Assembly: GCA_046329055.1 (NCBI GenBank)
Contig: JAXLVK010000020.1
Coordinates: forward strand, 5,943 to 69,942
Length of the DNA stretch: 64,000 nucleotides
Source: JADKCL01 sp046329055
Lineage (GTDB): Bacteria > Bacteroidota > Bacteroidia > J057 > JADKCL01
Reading direction: 5' to 3'
Notes under the pieces: model-generated
What the model was told of the DNA's origin: nothing
Databases searched by the model: none
What the model saw: only the letters and a program-made list of their open reading frames with translations
Program-made: the position numbers and the translations under genes
Shown here: piece after piece, positions 56,668-64,000 of the stretch
Position numbering within the stretch: position 1 is the first letter of the stretch
How the letters are laid out: each line of letters begins with the position of its first letter

Positions 56668-57700
56668 ATGTCCAACTTCCTGAAAATATGCCTTCTGGGC
56701 CTGGCGCATGGGTTCAATGACTGTGCAGCAGGCTACATGATCGGGACGCTGCCGTCCTGGGCCGGAGGTGACTGGCTGGAGCCTGGCATGCTGGTACTGC
56801 TGTACAATGCGCTGGCCTTTGGCGGGCAGGTGCCTGCCGGGTTGCTGGTGGACCGCATCGGCAATGCACGGCTCGTGGTGGTGGGCTGCCTGGCAATGGC
56901 GGCGATCGCGCTGGCGATTTTCCCGGTTGCGCCGACCACTGCGATCAGTCTGGTGGGTGTTGCCGGGGCATTTTTCCATGTGGCCGGGGGCAAAATCGCG
57001 CTCTGGCATTCCCGGGCAGTGCCGTGGGAGCTGGCCTCTTCGCCGCGCAGGTGATGGAGCCACGATGGGCGGGTACTGGGCATGGGCCGGATGGAGCATC
57101 ATCCCGGGACTCATGGTCGCGGCGGCAGCCTTGTTGGTGCTGATTTTGGTACTGAAAATGCCGGAAGGTGCAGCGCCTCCCTCGCCCGAGGTGGAGGATA
57201 CATTTGGCTGGCACGATTTCCTGATGGTGGTGCTGTTGCTGGCAATCGGGCTGCGCAGCGCGATCTGGAACATGGTGGAGATGATCCACAGCGGGGACCA
57301 CGGGCTGCTCGTGGCCTTGGGGGCGGCGGCATTTGTGGGCAAGATTTGGGGCGGCTTCGCAGCCCAATGGTGGGGATGGCGGCGGTACGGCGTGCTCGCC
57401 CTGCTGATCGCGACGCCCTTGCTGGCAGCATTGGGAAACAGGGTCTGGGCATTGATTCCGGGCATTTTCCTGCTGCAATCCGCGACGCCTGCCGCCGTGA
57501 TGGGAATGTACCGCCTTATGCCCAAGCTGCCGGCAACTGCGGTGGGGATGTGTTTCGGAATGGCGATCGCCCTCGGGGGCATCCCGATGGTGATGGACTG
57601 GAACCCGGGACTGTGGATCGCAGTGGCGGCTGCCGCTGGCGGGCATGGGGTACTGGGTGGCATTGCGGACACGCGTAGGCAATTGATAATGAATAATTAA
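56668..57700 (+). CDS. Major facilitator superfamily permease, one frameshift
   Basis: Begins MSNFLKICLLGLAHGFNDCA; the GLAHGFND segment and the loop motif GLLVDRIGNARLVVVGCLAM (a DRxG-type motif A) are typical of MFS transporters. The frame changes near 57010-57050 (HSRAVPWELASS to MGGYWAWAGW). The second half has the remaining membrane segments (DFLMVVLLLAIGLRSAIWNM, YGVLALLIATPLLAALGNRV, AGMCFGMAI-like TAVGMCFGMAIALGGIPMVM). About 343 residues when joined, slightly short for the superfamily. Substrate unknown. Confidence 0.75.
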
Positions 57701-57718
57701 TAGTTAATAATGAACAAT
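57680..57718. repeat. AT-rich TTGATAATGAATAATT repeat
   Basis: The 3' end of the MFS frame and the bases after it read AATTGATAATGAATAATTAA then TAGTTAATAATGAACAATTG. Its reverse complement resembles the tract at about 7065-7100, and TAGTTGATAGTTGACA at 14327 is similar. The MFS stop lies inside it, so the gene's last codons may be repeat-derived. Confidence 0.55.
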
Positions 57719-57795
57719 TGAGCATTGGGGGACTGGGGGGCGGTGGTCTGTCTTTTTCCAAAAAACGTCCACACATCTAGCCCAGGAGGTGTGTA

Positions 57796-58347
57796 ATGGA
57801 AAAGGAAGTAGCAACAAGTAGTAGGAAGGGCATCAGCCCCCATCCCATCGGGATCAAGCGCCAGGCTGTGGCGGAAGTTGAGAGTGGGATGTACAGGAGG
57901 AGTGAGGTTTGTCAGAAGTACGGCATCAACAAGAAGACGCTGGAGAAGTGGCTGAAGAAGCTTGGGTCCGATGTGTCGCCCCCGCCTCCGCTGGAGGAAC
58001 GCAGCGAAACGATGAGGCTTGCCGCGAACGAGGTTTTGTGCGGCGTTTTCACCGTTGAGGAGGCGTTGAGGGAGCACGGGCTTGAAAGCGCGGACCGGCT
58101 CAGGCATTGGGTCGAGCGCACACGCAGGGAGAACCAGTCGATGAGGGCTGCGGCATCGGCCGCATCCTGCGATATTGCGCAAATGAAGAAGCGCAAGGAC
58201 GGGGACGGCGAGGCCGCAAAGCTCAGGGAGGAGCTGGAGGCTGCGCGCATGCGCGTGGTGGCCTTGGAGACGCTGATCGAGGTGGCGGAGCGGGAGCTTG
58301 GGGTGCAGATCAGAAAAAAGTCTGGTACCAAACGGTCGAGGAAATGA
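57796..58347 (+). CDS. IS3-family transposase OrfA (helix-turn-helix and coiled coil)
   Basis: 183 residues, longer than the usual 90-100. N-terminal helix-turn-helix of the Tnp-1 type: IKRQAVAEVESGMYRRSEVC then QKYGINKKTLEKWLKKLG. A second HTH-like part follows (FTVEEALREHGLESADRLRH), then a leucine-zipper-like coiled coil (EAAKLREELEAARMRVVALE). AGGAGG stands about 10 bases upstream of the ATG. It ends 27 codons-equivalents past none of its own catalytic residues, so it needs frameshifting into OrfB for activity. Confidence 0.85.
   Translation: MEKEVATSSRKGISPHPIGIKRQAVAEVESGMYRRSEVCQKYGINKKTLEKWLKKLGSDVSPPPPLEERSETMRLAANEVLCGVFTVEEALREHGLESADRLRHWVERTRRENQSMRAAASAASCDIAQMKKRKDGDGEAAKLREELEAARMRVVALETLIEVAERELGVQIRKKSGTKRSRK
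58314..58320 (+). promoter_or_regulatory. Programmed -1 frameshift site A AAA AAG
   Basis: The heptamer is in the correct phase (AGA AAA AAG in OrfA). A -1 slip moves translation into the OrfB frame, giving KVWYQTVEEMKAKYPG at the junction, as in other IS3 transposases. Confidence 0.85.
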
Positions 58348-59279
58348 AGGCAAAGTATCCCGGGATCGGCCTTGAGGGGCTTTGCGGGCTGTTTGGTATG
58401 ACTGGAAACGCATGGCACCACAGGCGGAAAAGGAAGGAATGCGCAGGGCCGGACCACACCGGGGAAGTGCTGGAAATGGTGAAGGTGCTTCGCAAGCGGC
58501 AGTGCAGGCTCGGCACCCCGAAGCTCTACGAGCACCTGAAGCCCAGCCTTGAGGCGATGGGCATAAAAATGGGGCGCAACTCTTTGAACGAGTTGCTGCA
58601 ATCGCACGGGATGGGGATCAGGCAGAGGAAGGGCCGCATACGGACCACCGACTCGTCACACGGGAGGCCCACCTATCCCAACCTGGCCGCCGGCTTGGAG
58701 CCTGACGGCCCCCACCAGCTCTGGGTGGGGGACATCACCTACCTGCGCCGCAAGCGTGGCGGGTTCTTCTTCCTGATCCTGCTCACCGACGCATACAGCC
58801 ACATGGTGGTGGGCTGGAATGTCAGCATGACCATGACCGCCGAGGACTGCATGGTGGCCCTGGACATGGCCCTGGGGCAGCTGCCGCAGGAGCACAGCCT
58901 GATCCACCACACCGACAGGGGCGGGCAGTACATCGACGAGGAGTACGTGAAAAAGCTGACGGACAGGGGCATACGCATCAGCATGACCGAGAGCGGCGAC
59001 CCCAGGGAAAACCCGGTCGCCGAGCGCATGAACGGCATCCTCAAGCACGAGCTGGGCCTGAAGCAGGAGTTCGGCAGCCTTCAGCAAGCCCGAACGGCTG
59101 CGGGGGAGGCCATCGCGATCTACAACAGGGAGCGGCTGCACTCCAGTTGCGACTACATGACCCCCGAGAAGGCGCACCAGGCCACGGGGCCGCTGCGCAA
59201 GCGGTGGAAGAACCTGCGCAAGGAGCGTGCGATGATGAAGCGCAAGGCGGAGGAGGAAAATGCCAATGGGCCAGCGTGA
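58344..59279 (+). CDS. IS3-family transposase OrfB (DDE integrase)
   Basis: About 311 residues from the internal ATG; expressed mainly as an OrfA-OrfB fusion. An HTH_21-like part (LRKRQCRLGTPKLYEHLKPS) is followed by the rve core with all catalytic residues: Asp in LWVGDITYL, Asp in LIHHTDRGGQY, Glu in SGDPRENPVAERMNGILKHE. C-terminal IYNRERLHSSCDYMTPEKAH is the usual ending. The gene is intact, so the element may still be mobile. Confidence 0.93.
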   Translation: MKAKYPGIGLEGLCGLFGMTGNAWHHRRKRKECAGPDHTGEVLEMVKVLRKRQCRLGTPKLYEHLKPSLEAMGIKMGRNSLNELLQSHGMGIRQRKGRIRTTDSSHGRPTYPNLAAGLEPDGPHQLWVGDITYLRRKRGGFFFLILLTDAYSHMVVGWNVSMTMTAEDCMVALDMALGQLPQEHSLIHHTDRGGQYIDEEYVKKLTDRGIRISMTESGDPRENPVAERMNGILKHELGLKQEFGSLQQARTAAGEAIAIYNRERLHSSCDYMTPEKAHQATGPLRKRWKNLRKERAMMKRKAEEENANGPA

Positions 59280-59490
59280 GGTAGGTTTTTTGAGGCATGG
59301 GCCAATTGCGTATGCCCAACTGGGTGCAGCCCGCGACGATGCGCGGACTGCACGGGCATCACGCCTATGGGCCATGCTATTCCTTCGGCGGTTGCTCCTC
59401 AGCAGAGCCGCCGTCCGCTTCGCAAGGCAAGGCAAATGTAGGAATCCTGTCCTCAGCGGCTACACATGGGGCCGGAGCCCGCCAACCACT

Positions 59491-59656
59491 GTGGACGTTT
59501 TTCGGAAATAAAAACGATGGAGTGGACATTATTTGGAAATAGCAGAAATCCACCTGCTTTGTGTGTGGACGGATTTTGGTAATATCGAAAGGCGTGTGGA
59601 CGCTTTTTGGAAATGTGTAATCAAAAGGGGCAAAACCTGTGGACATGTTTTGGTAA
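59491..59656 (+). repeat. Five IS-end-like repeats with alternating 31/43-base spacing
   Basis: Copies of GTGGAC(N)TTTTTGGAAAT start at 59491, 59522, 59565, 59596 and 59639. Successive distances are 31, 43, 31 and 43 bases, a 74-base period of two. The best matches to the IS left end are the first and fourth. Confidence 0.8.
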
Positions 59657-60045
59657 GGGACAGTCCTGGGTTCGCTGTGATGCCCGAAATGATCCTGAAA
59701 ATGGCCTCTGGGTGCAAGTTGGGTGTACGATGGGTGTATCTCGGGTGTAGCTGGAGTGTTCCATCTTGGGACTACCATCGGACTCACCTTGGAGTAGCCT
59801 TGAGGCTGGTTCGAAGTGTCCTTGGACACACCTTTAGTGGGGCAAGGAGCGGGATCGTCCTCAAAAAATCCTATTGGTTTCTGCCTTTCCTGGATGGATT
59901 TGCGTTTCGAATGCTTGCTCCGATGGGGACAGGCTTGGAGCGATTTTTCTGGCCTTGATTGTGAGAATGCCTGTGTTACTATTTGCACGTTCTTCGTTGT
60001 TCATTGAAAAGAACTTGGTTGATTGCCTACTCTTATGGGATCAAT
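59657..60045. other. Intergenic region without a supported gene
   Basis: Open frames exist on both strands but lack a credible start, signal peptide or known motif. A few GGTGTA-type words repeat near 59715-59755 (GGGTGTACGATGGGTGTATC). Nothing further can be supported. Confidence 0.4.
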
Positions 60046-60603
60046 ATGAACATGACCAGAATTTATCTTCCGATTGGGGGCTTTTTGTTGGGTATGGGGG
60101 TCGCTGCTGCTGGCATTTTTGTGACTTGGATCCCTGAGTGGTACGGCTTCAAGGCGACGCTCTGCGCGGTGGGCTTGATCGGGGCTGCGGTGGCGGGAGT
60201 GCTCATCGTTCGTGGAACTTGGCTGGCGACGAAGGAACGCATGGAAAATGCCTTCCGCGTGGTGATCACCGTGCTGCCGGGCCTGCTGATGCTGGGGCTG
60301 GTCGGATTCGGTGCGCTGCTCTCAGCTTTTGTCCTAGGTGGCGGGTTTTTCGAACCCACCTTCAACCGCAAGGTCGAGTTCAGCGATCCCAAGGCGACGG
60401 TCTATTTCTACGATAGCGGATTCCTGGACACGGAAACGACGGTATTTCTCAGGAATGGCGCCCTGCCGATCATGAGAGAGGTGGCTCGGGTGCGCTACTA
60501 CCTTGACGGCACCGGAACTACCACGCAGTCCGGGGATTGGGTGGACTTCTCAGGATTTCAGATCAATCTCGCGACGGGCGAAGCCAAGGACGACCTGCCC
60601 TAA
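60046..60603 (+). CDS. Membrane protein of unknown function
   Basis: About 185 residues from MNMTRIYLPIGGFLLGMGVA. Three membrane segments in the first 110 residues (LLGMGVAAAGIFVTWIP; TLCAVGLIGAAVAGVLIV; VVITVLPGLLMLGLVGFGAL), then a soluble C-terminal beta-rich domain of about 80 residues (KATVYFYDSGFLDTETTVFL, VDFSGFQINLATGE). No family recognised. Convergent with the cytochrome-like lipoprotein, with 7 bases between the stops. Confidence 0.7.
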   Translation: MNMTRIYLPIGGFLLGMGVAAAGIFVTWIPEWYGFKATLCAVGLIGAAVAGVLIVRGTWLATKERMENAFRVVITVLPGLLMLGLVGFGALLSAFVLGGGFFEPTFNRKVEFSDPKATVYFYDSGFLDTETTVFLRNGALPIMREVARVRYYLDGTGTTTQSGDWVDFSGFQINLATGEAKDDLP

Positions 60604-60610
60604 ACCCCGA

Positions 60611-61297
60611 TCAATTGTCGGGCGTGCCTTCGGCCAACCACTGCTCGATCTTGGTGACATAGCAGCTGGGCAACAATGCGCTGTTCGGTGGCATGCTGAC
60701 GTAGTTGGGATCTCCGGTCATGGAGCCCTGGATACGGCCGTTGACGACATTGTCCTTGACCACGGTGAAGCTGTTCAGGTCGAGTCCGGCGCTGGGGCTG
60801 GATCCGCCATGGCAACCACCGCAGTAGGTGGAGATCATGGGTTGGATGTCGCCGCTGTACGTGACGGCAGCACTGGTGTCGCAGGTCACGGTATTGCATC
60901 CGGTGGTGTTGGCCGCACCGGATTTGATCCATGCCTCGATGGTGGCGACCTGGGTTCCAGATGGTTGCGGATAACCTCGCGGCGGCATCGGCTCCTCCCA
61001 TCCCCGAATGGCCTCGATGAGCTTGCTAGAGCCGGGATGCTTGGGTGATACCGCCTGCATGATGCCTTGGTAGTTGGTGAAGTCGTAGCCCTCGACCCGC
61101 GACTGGGAATCGTGGCAGCCGCTGGTCCCGCAATAGTTGCGCACGACAGGTAGCACATCCGATTCGAAGCAGACATCCGGCTGGACATGGTCCCAAGTAC
61201 ATCCGGTGAGCAAAGCCGATACCGTCAGGGTGGCACCTGCGGCCACCATGAAGCGCCCTTTCAGCCAAACGTTTTTCAGATCACCATTCAATTTCAT
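60611..61297 (-). CDS. Lipoprotein with two cytochrome c-like domains
   Basis: About 228 residues. Type II signal peptide ending SALLTGC. Two similar domains: DVLPVVRNYCGTSGCHDSQS (CX4CH) and DIQPMISTYCGGCHGGSSPS (standard CXXCH). Each is followed by a YxxI/LDLNSF-type segment and a MPP motif (EEPMPPRG; YVSMPPN) that would give the distal Met ligand. This is the planctomycete/Bacteroidota cytochrome c-type organisation. It would be anchored in a membrane and carry electrons. ATGs at 61321 and 61249 are also in frame. Confidence 0.85.
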   Translation of the reverse strand: MKLNGDLKNVWLKGRFMVAAGATLTVSALLTGCTWDHVQPDVCFESDVLPVVRNYCGTSGCHDSQSRVEGYDFTNYQGIMQAVSPKHPGSSKLIEAIRGWEEPMPPRGYPQPSGTQVATIEAWIKSGAANTTGCNTVTCDTSAAVTYSGDIQPMISTYCGGCHGGSSPSAGLDLNSFTVVKDNVVNGRIQGSMTGDPNYVSMPPNSALLPSCYVTKIEQWLAEGTPDN

Positions 61298-61451
61298 ACG
61301 ACCATTCAGTGTTGCGTTCACCCCAAGCTACGGCGCAATGCAGCCAAGGTTTGCACGCTCAAAACCTGATTTTGGTCTGGGTTCTGGCCCGGATTCGGCC
61401 AATTCATGAATTCAACCCACCAACACGCGATTCCATTGGACGAATGAAAAA

Positions 61452-62780
61452 TCAGTGCAGCAACCGGCCGCTTTTGTGTAACTCTTGTTGCAGTCCCGCC
61501 TCGATGTCGGCGGTGCGGAGGATGGCTTCTCCCCTGGCGGCGGCCTTCATCGCGGCGTAGCGGATCACATTCATGATGTGCCCACCCGCGAACTCGTACC
61601 TCCGCGCAATCGCCTCCATGGCCGCCTCTGACTCCACGGTGAGTGCCGGGGGAATGCCTTGCTTCCATATTCTCAGCCGCTCCTCGGGGCTGGGCATGGG
61701 AAACTGCACCATGGCCTGGAAACGCCGGGTGAATGCGTCGTCGATGCTGTCCTTGTCATTGGTGGCGAGGATGACCGTGCCGTCGTATTCCTCAAGGCGC
61801 TGGAGCAGGTAGCTCACCTCCTGGTTCGCGTAGCGGTCATGGGCGTCGCTCACCCGCGTGCGCTTCCCGAAGAGGGCATCCGCCTCGTCGAAAAACAAGA
61901 TCCATCCCTGCCGCTCCGCCTGTTGGAAGACCCGCTCCAGGTTCTTTTCCGTCTCGCCGATGTATTTGCTCACGACGGTGCTCAGGTCGATGCGGAAAAC
62001 TGGAACTCCTGTCGCGCGGCCCAGGAGCTTGGCGGTGAAGGTCTTGCCTGTGCCGGGAGGGCCATAGAAGAGCACCTTGTACCCCGGAGCGAGGCGGCCC
62101 TTCATGCCCCACTCGTGCATCACGGTCTGGCTCACTCCCATCCAAGTGCGGATTTCCTCGATCTGTCGCATGCACTTGGCGGGCAGCACGAGGTCGCTCC
62201 ATTGGAGCTGGGTCTCGACATGCCGGGCAGGAAATCCGGGACCGAAGCGGGGCGCCTTGCGTTCGCCAGAGGTGACGGTGTCCAGCAGCTCGGCTGTAGG
62301 GCGCAGCAGGCCTGCCATCTCGGGCTCACCCTCCCGGACGGCATCGAGTTGAATGAATCCAAGTCCCACGAGCTTACCGGATGGAGCAAGCATGTGCATC
62401 ACTTCGAACCGCGCCGCGAGGTCGTTGCCAGTGAGGATGAAGAGGGCGGTCTCCCCAGTGGGCAGGAATCCATGGTGCTGCTGGCCCATCTGTCCGCCAA
62501 ACTCTGCGAAGGGCTGGTGCTGCGTCTGCCGCAGGGAGGGGAAGATGTCGAGCACCTGCGGCCGGATGTGCGGCGCGAGGGCGATCAGCAGGATGCAGCG
62601 CTCGTCGTCTGTGAGTTGGTGGCGGCGGAGGAGGGCGGCCCAGTGAGATGTGTCGTCCGGCTGGACGGCGGGCCAATTCGGAATGGGTGCTGGCGACTCT
62701 GAGGGCTGCAGGTGTGCCTGCAACCTTGCCTGGATGCGGGCTACGAGGTGGTCCAGGTCCGCTGAGAGGGTCTGAGGCAT
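61452..62780 (-). CDS. AAA+ ATPase of the contractile-injection-system (Afp15-like) type
   Basis: About 442 residues from MPQTLSADLDHLVARIQARL. The N-terminal half is helical and family-specific (CILLIALAPHIRPQVLDIFP). The C-terminal AAA+ module has Walker A FYGPPGTGKTFTAKLLG near residue 241, RIDLSTVVSKYIGETEKNLE, Walker B WILFFDEADALFGKRTRVSD, then AHDRYANQEVSYLLQRLEEY and ATNDKDSIDDAFTRRF with the Arg finger. This exact combination is typical of the ATPase encoded with extracellular contractile injection systems. No sheath, tube or baseplate gene is in the window, so it may belong to a locus to the right or act alone. Confidence 0.85.
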   Translation of the reverse strand: MPQTLSADLDHLVARIQARLQAHLQPSESPAPIPNWPAVQPDDTSHWAALLRRHQLTDDERCILLIALAPHIRPQVLDIFPSLRQTQHQPFAEFGGQMGQQHHGFLPTGETALFILTGNDLAARFEVMHMLAPSGKLVGLGFIQLDAVREGEPEMAGLLRPTAELLDTVTSGERKAPRFGPGFPARHVETQLQWSDLVLPAKCMRQIEEIRTWMGVSQTVMHEWGMKGRLAPGYKVLFYGPPGTGKTFTAKLLGRATGVPVFRIDLSTVVSKYIGETEKNLERVFQQAERQGWILFFDEADALFGKRTRVSDAHDRYANQEVSYLLQRLEEYDGTVILATNDKDSIDDAFTRRFQAMVQFPMPSPEERLRIWKQGIPPALTVESEAAMEAIARRYEFAGGHIMNVIRYAAMKAAARGEAILRTADIEAGLQQELHKSGRLLH

Positions 62781-62974
62781 CGGGAGATTTTTGAAGGCAA
62801 GATAGGGAATTGGTGGGAGGGTTCGCCGTGGATTTGGCCGTATGAGCCGGATGCAATTACCCATTTTTCGTAGCACTACGCGTAAATTTTTTGTTTATCT
62901 TTGCTAGCAAGATCAAAAATGCTTTCGAAATTGTCCAATCGGCCATGAATGGGCTATGAGTTGATGGCAAGGAA

Positions 62975-63991
62975 ATGAGAAACGAGGAGCAGAACATCAT
63001 CATTTACAATACTGCGGACGGCAAGGCGCAGGTGGCTCTGTATGCGAGGGATGGGGACATCTGGATGAACCAATCGCAGCTGGCAGAACTTTTTGACACC
63101 TCCATCCCGAACATCAGCATTCATATCTCTAATGTGTTGAAAGAAGGAGAGTTAAGCCTAGATTCAGTTATTAAGGAATACTTAACAACTGCCGCTGATG
63201 GGAAGCAATACAAGGTAACCTTCTACTCTCTCTCGATGATTCTAGCGATCGGCTTCCGGGTGCGCAGCAAGCGGGGCACGCAGTTCAGGATATGGGCCAA
63301 TCGCAATCTGAAGGAGTACATCACCAAGGGATTTGTGATGGACGATGAGCGGCTCAAGAATCCTGACGGCCGCCCGGACTATTTCGATGAGTTGCTGGAA
63401 CGCATCCGCGAGGTGCGTGCCTCGGAAAAGCGTTTCTATCAGAAACTGCGGGATCTATTTGCACTCAGCAGCGACTACGACCCCACGGACAAGGCCACCC
63501 AAATGTTCTTCGCCGAAACGCAAAACAAACTGCTTTATGCTGTATCGGGCAAGACCGCAGCCGAGCTCATTGTGGCACGTGCCGACGCCAATCAGCCCAA
63601 CATGGGCTTGACTTCATGGCAAGGCAGCGTGGTGCGGAAGCAAGACATCTTCATCGCCAAAAACTATCTCAATGCGGATGAAATTGACACGCTCAACAGG
63701 TTGGTGGTGCTGTTTCTGGAAAGTGCAGAACTGAGGGTAAAGGGTCGTCAAGATATCACGCTTCGTTTTTGGAGAGAAAGTGTGGACCGATTGCTGGAGT
63801 TCCAAGACCAGGCTGTACTTCGTGGTCCCGGTGCCTTGAGCCATGCGGTGATGGAGGAGAAGGTCAAGGAAATCTATACAGTGTACGATCAGCAACGAAA
63901 AGCCGCAGATGCTGTGGCTGCCGATGCGGCGGATTTGGCGGAGCTACATGCGCTGGAGGAGACGATCAAGCATCAACGGTCGGGAGGGTAG
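62975..63991 (+). CDS. RhuM-family virulence-associated protein
   Basis: 338 residues, intact. Begins MRNEEQNIIIYNTADGKAQV; the RhuM core follows: DGDIWMNQSQLAELFDTSIP (HTH-like), ISNVLKEGELSLDSVIKEYL, MILAIGFRVRSKRGTQFRIW with ANRNLKEYITKGFVMDD. The second half contains FYQKLRDLFALSSDYDPTDK and FFAETQNKLLYAVSGKTAAE. The family is widespread near mobile elements and defence genes; its activity is not established. Bases 63110-63260 are more AT-rich than the rest, as often seen in transferred genes. Upstream, the -35/-10 side is AT-rich (62880-62910). Confidence 0.88.
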   Translation: MRNEEQNIIIYNTADGKAQVALYARDGDIWMNQSQLAELFDTSIPNISIHISNVLKEGELSLDSVIKEYLTTAADGKQYKVTFYSLSMILAIGFRVRSKRGTQFRIWANRNLKEYITKGFVMDDERLKNPDGRPDYFDELLERIREVRASEKRFYQKLRDLFALSSDYDPTDKATQMFFAETQNKLLYAVSGKTAAELIVARADANQPNMGLTSWQGSVVRKQDIFIAKNYLNADEIDTLNRLVVLFLESAELRVKGRQDITLRFWRESVDRLLEFQDQAVLRGPGALSHAVMEEKVKEIYTVYDQQRKAADAVAADAADLAELHALEETIKHQRSGG

Positions 63992-64000
63992 CAGGGTTTC

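Larger units (their letters stand above)
57755..59656 (+). mobile_element. IS3-family insertion sequence with reiterated right-end repeats
   Basis: Two overlapping transposase frames (57796-58347 and 58344-59279) are joined by a slippery site. The left terminal repeat is TTTCCAAAAAACGTCCAC at 57755-57772. Its inverted partner GTGGACG(T/C)TTTT(C/T)GGAAAT occurs at 59491-59509 and again at 59596-59614, with related copies between and after. The true right end could be any of these, so the element is 1.75-1.9 kb. I could not define a target duplication. Confidence 0.75.

Noticed and set aside
59491..59656. Possible CRISPR array
   Set aside because: Spacing alternates 31/43 and the repeats match the IS terminal repeat; no cas genes.
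1..64000. tRNA or rRNA genes
   Set aside because: No cloverleaf with a TTCGA-type T-loop at the right spacing, and no conserved rRNA segment, was seen by eye; a tRNAscan run would settle it.

Overview
The window looks like a stretch of a high-GC Bacteroidota genome of the Saprospiria/Chitinophagia type. Several secreted proteins end in type IX secretion (T9SS) sorting tails. Other Bacteroidota-typical families are present: choice-of-anchor B and J proteins, SprB-like and PKD repeats, a LamG protein with GCDSV repeats, DUF6249, DUF3817, and many small outer-membrane or lipoprotein genes. Two perfect or near-perfect TAnnTTTG elements (the Bacteroidota -7 box) also fit. I found no tRNA, rRNA or CRISPR array.

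Layout. 0-14.3 kb: end of an unidentified gene, rRNA methyltransferase RlmB, YyaL/DUF255, two beta-barrel-like proteins, lysoplasmalogenase, an FAD amine oxidase, an unusual protein with two phosphoribosyltransferase domains, an SRPBCC protein, small lipoproteins, and an FAD oxidoreductase paired with a membrane iron-sulfur protein. 14.8-19.3 kb: a glycan block with two GT2 glycosyltransferases, a membrane mannosyltransferase-like protein and a methyltransferase read in frame with it. 19.5-26.1 kb: T9SS-exported proteins and a wrecked DAACS symporter. 26.5-36.2 kb: AraC regulator, small membrane proteins, a sigma/anti-sigma pair, CvfB, a PhyH oxygenase and DinB divergent from each other, and an isoaspartyl peptidase. 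36.2-39.0 kb: no intact gene, only frameshifted coding debris. 39.0-42.9 kb: divergent cyanophycinase and cyanophycin synthetase which, with the isoaspartyl peptidase, make a complete make-store-degrade set for cyanophycin. 43.1-55.5 kb: lipoprotein, T9SS proteins and a 1961-residue alpha-2-macroglobulin-type protein, then a T9SS gene cut by about 1.3 kb of AT-rich DNA. 55.7-64 kb: small membrane proteins, an MFS transporter, an IS3-family element with a repeat array at its right side, a multihaem-like lipoprotein, an AAA+ ATPase of the contractile-injection-system type, and a RhuM-family protein.

Two things dominate the interpretation. First, the AT-rich block at about 53.70-54.97 kb closely resembles primate alpha-satellite DNA in two opposed orientations. 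It sits inside a bacterial gene and is most simply read as an assembly chimera or contamination. Second, at least fifteen genes carry small indels, often several each, while neighbours such as cphA and the 5.9-kb macroglobulin gene are intact. This points to patchy consensus quality (noisy long reads) at least as much as to real pseudogenes, so single-frameshift genes are listed as CDS.

All calls come from reading the sequence and from family knowledge. No database search was run.
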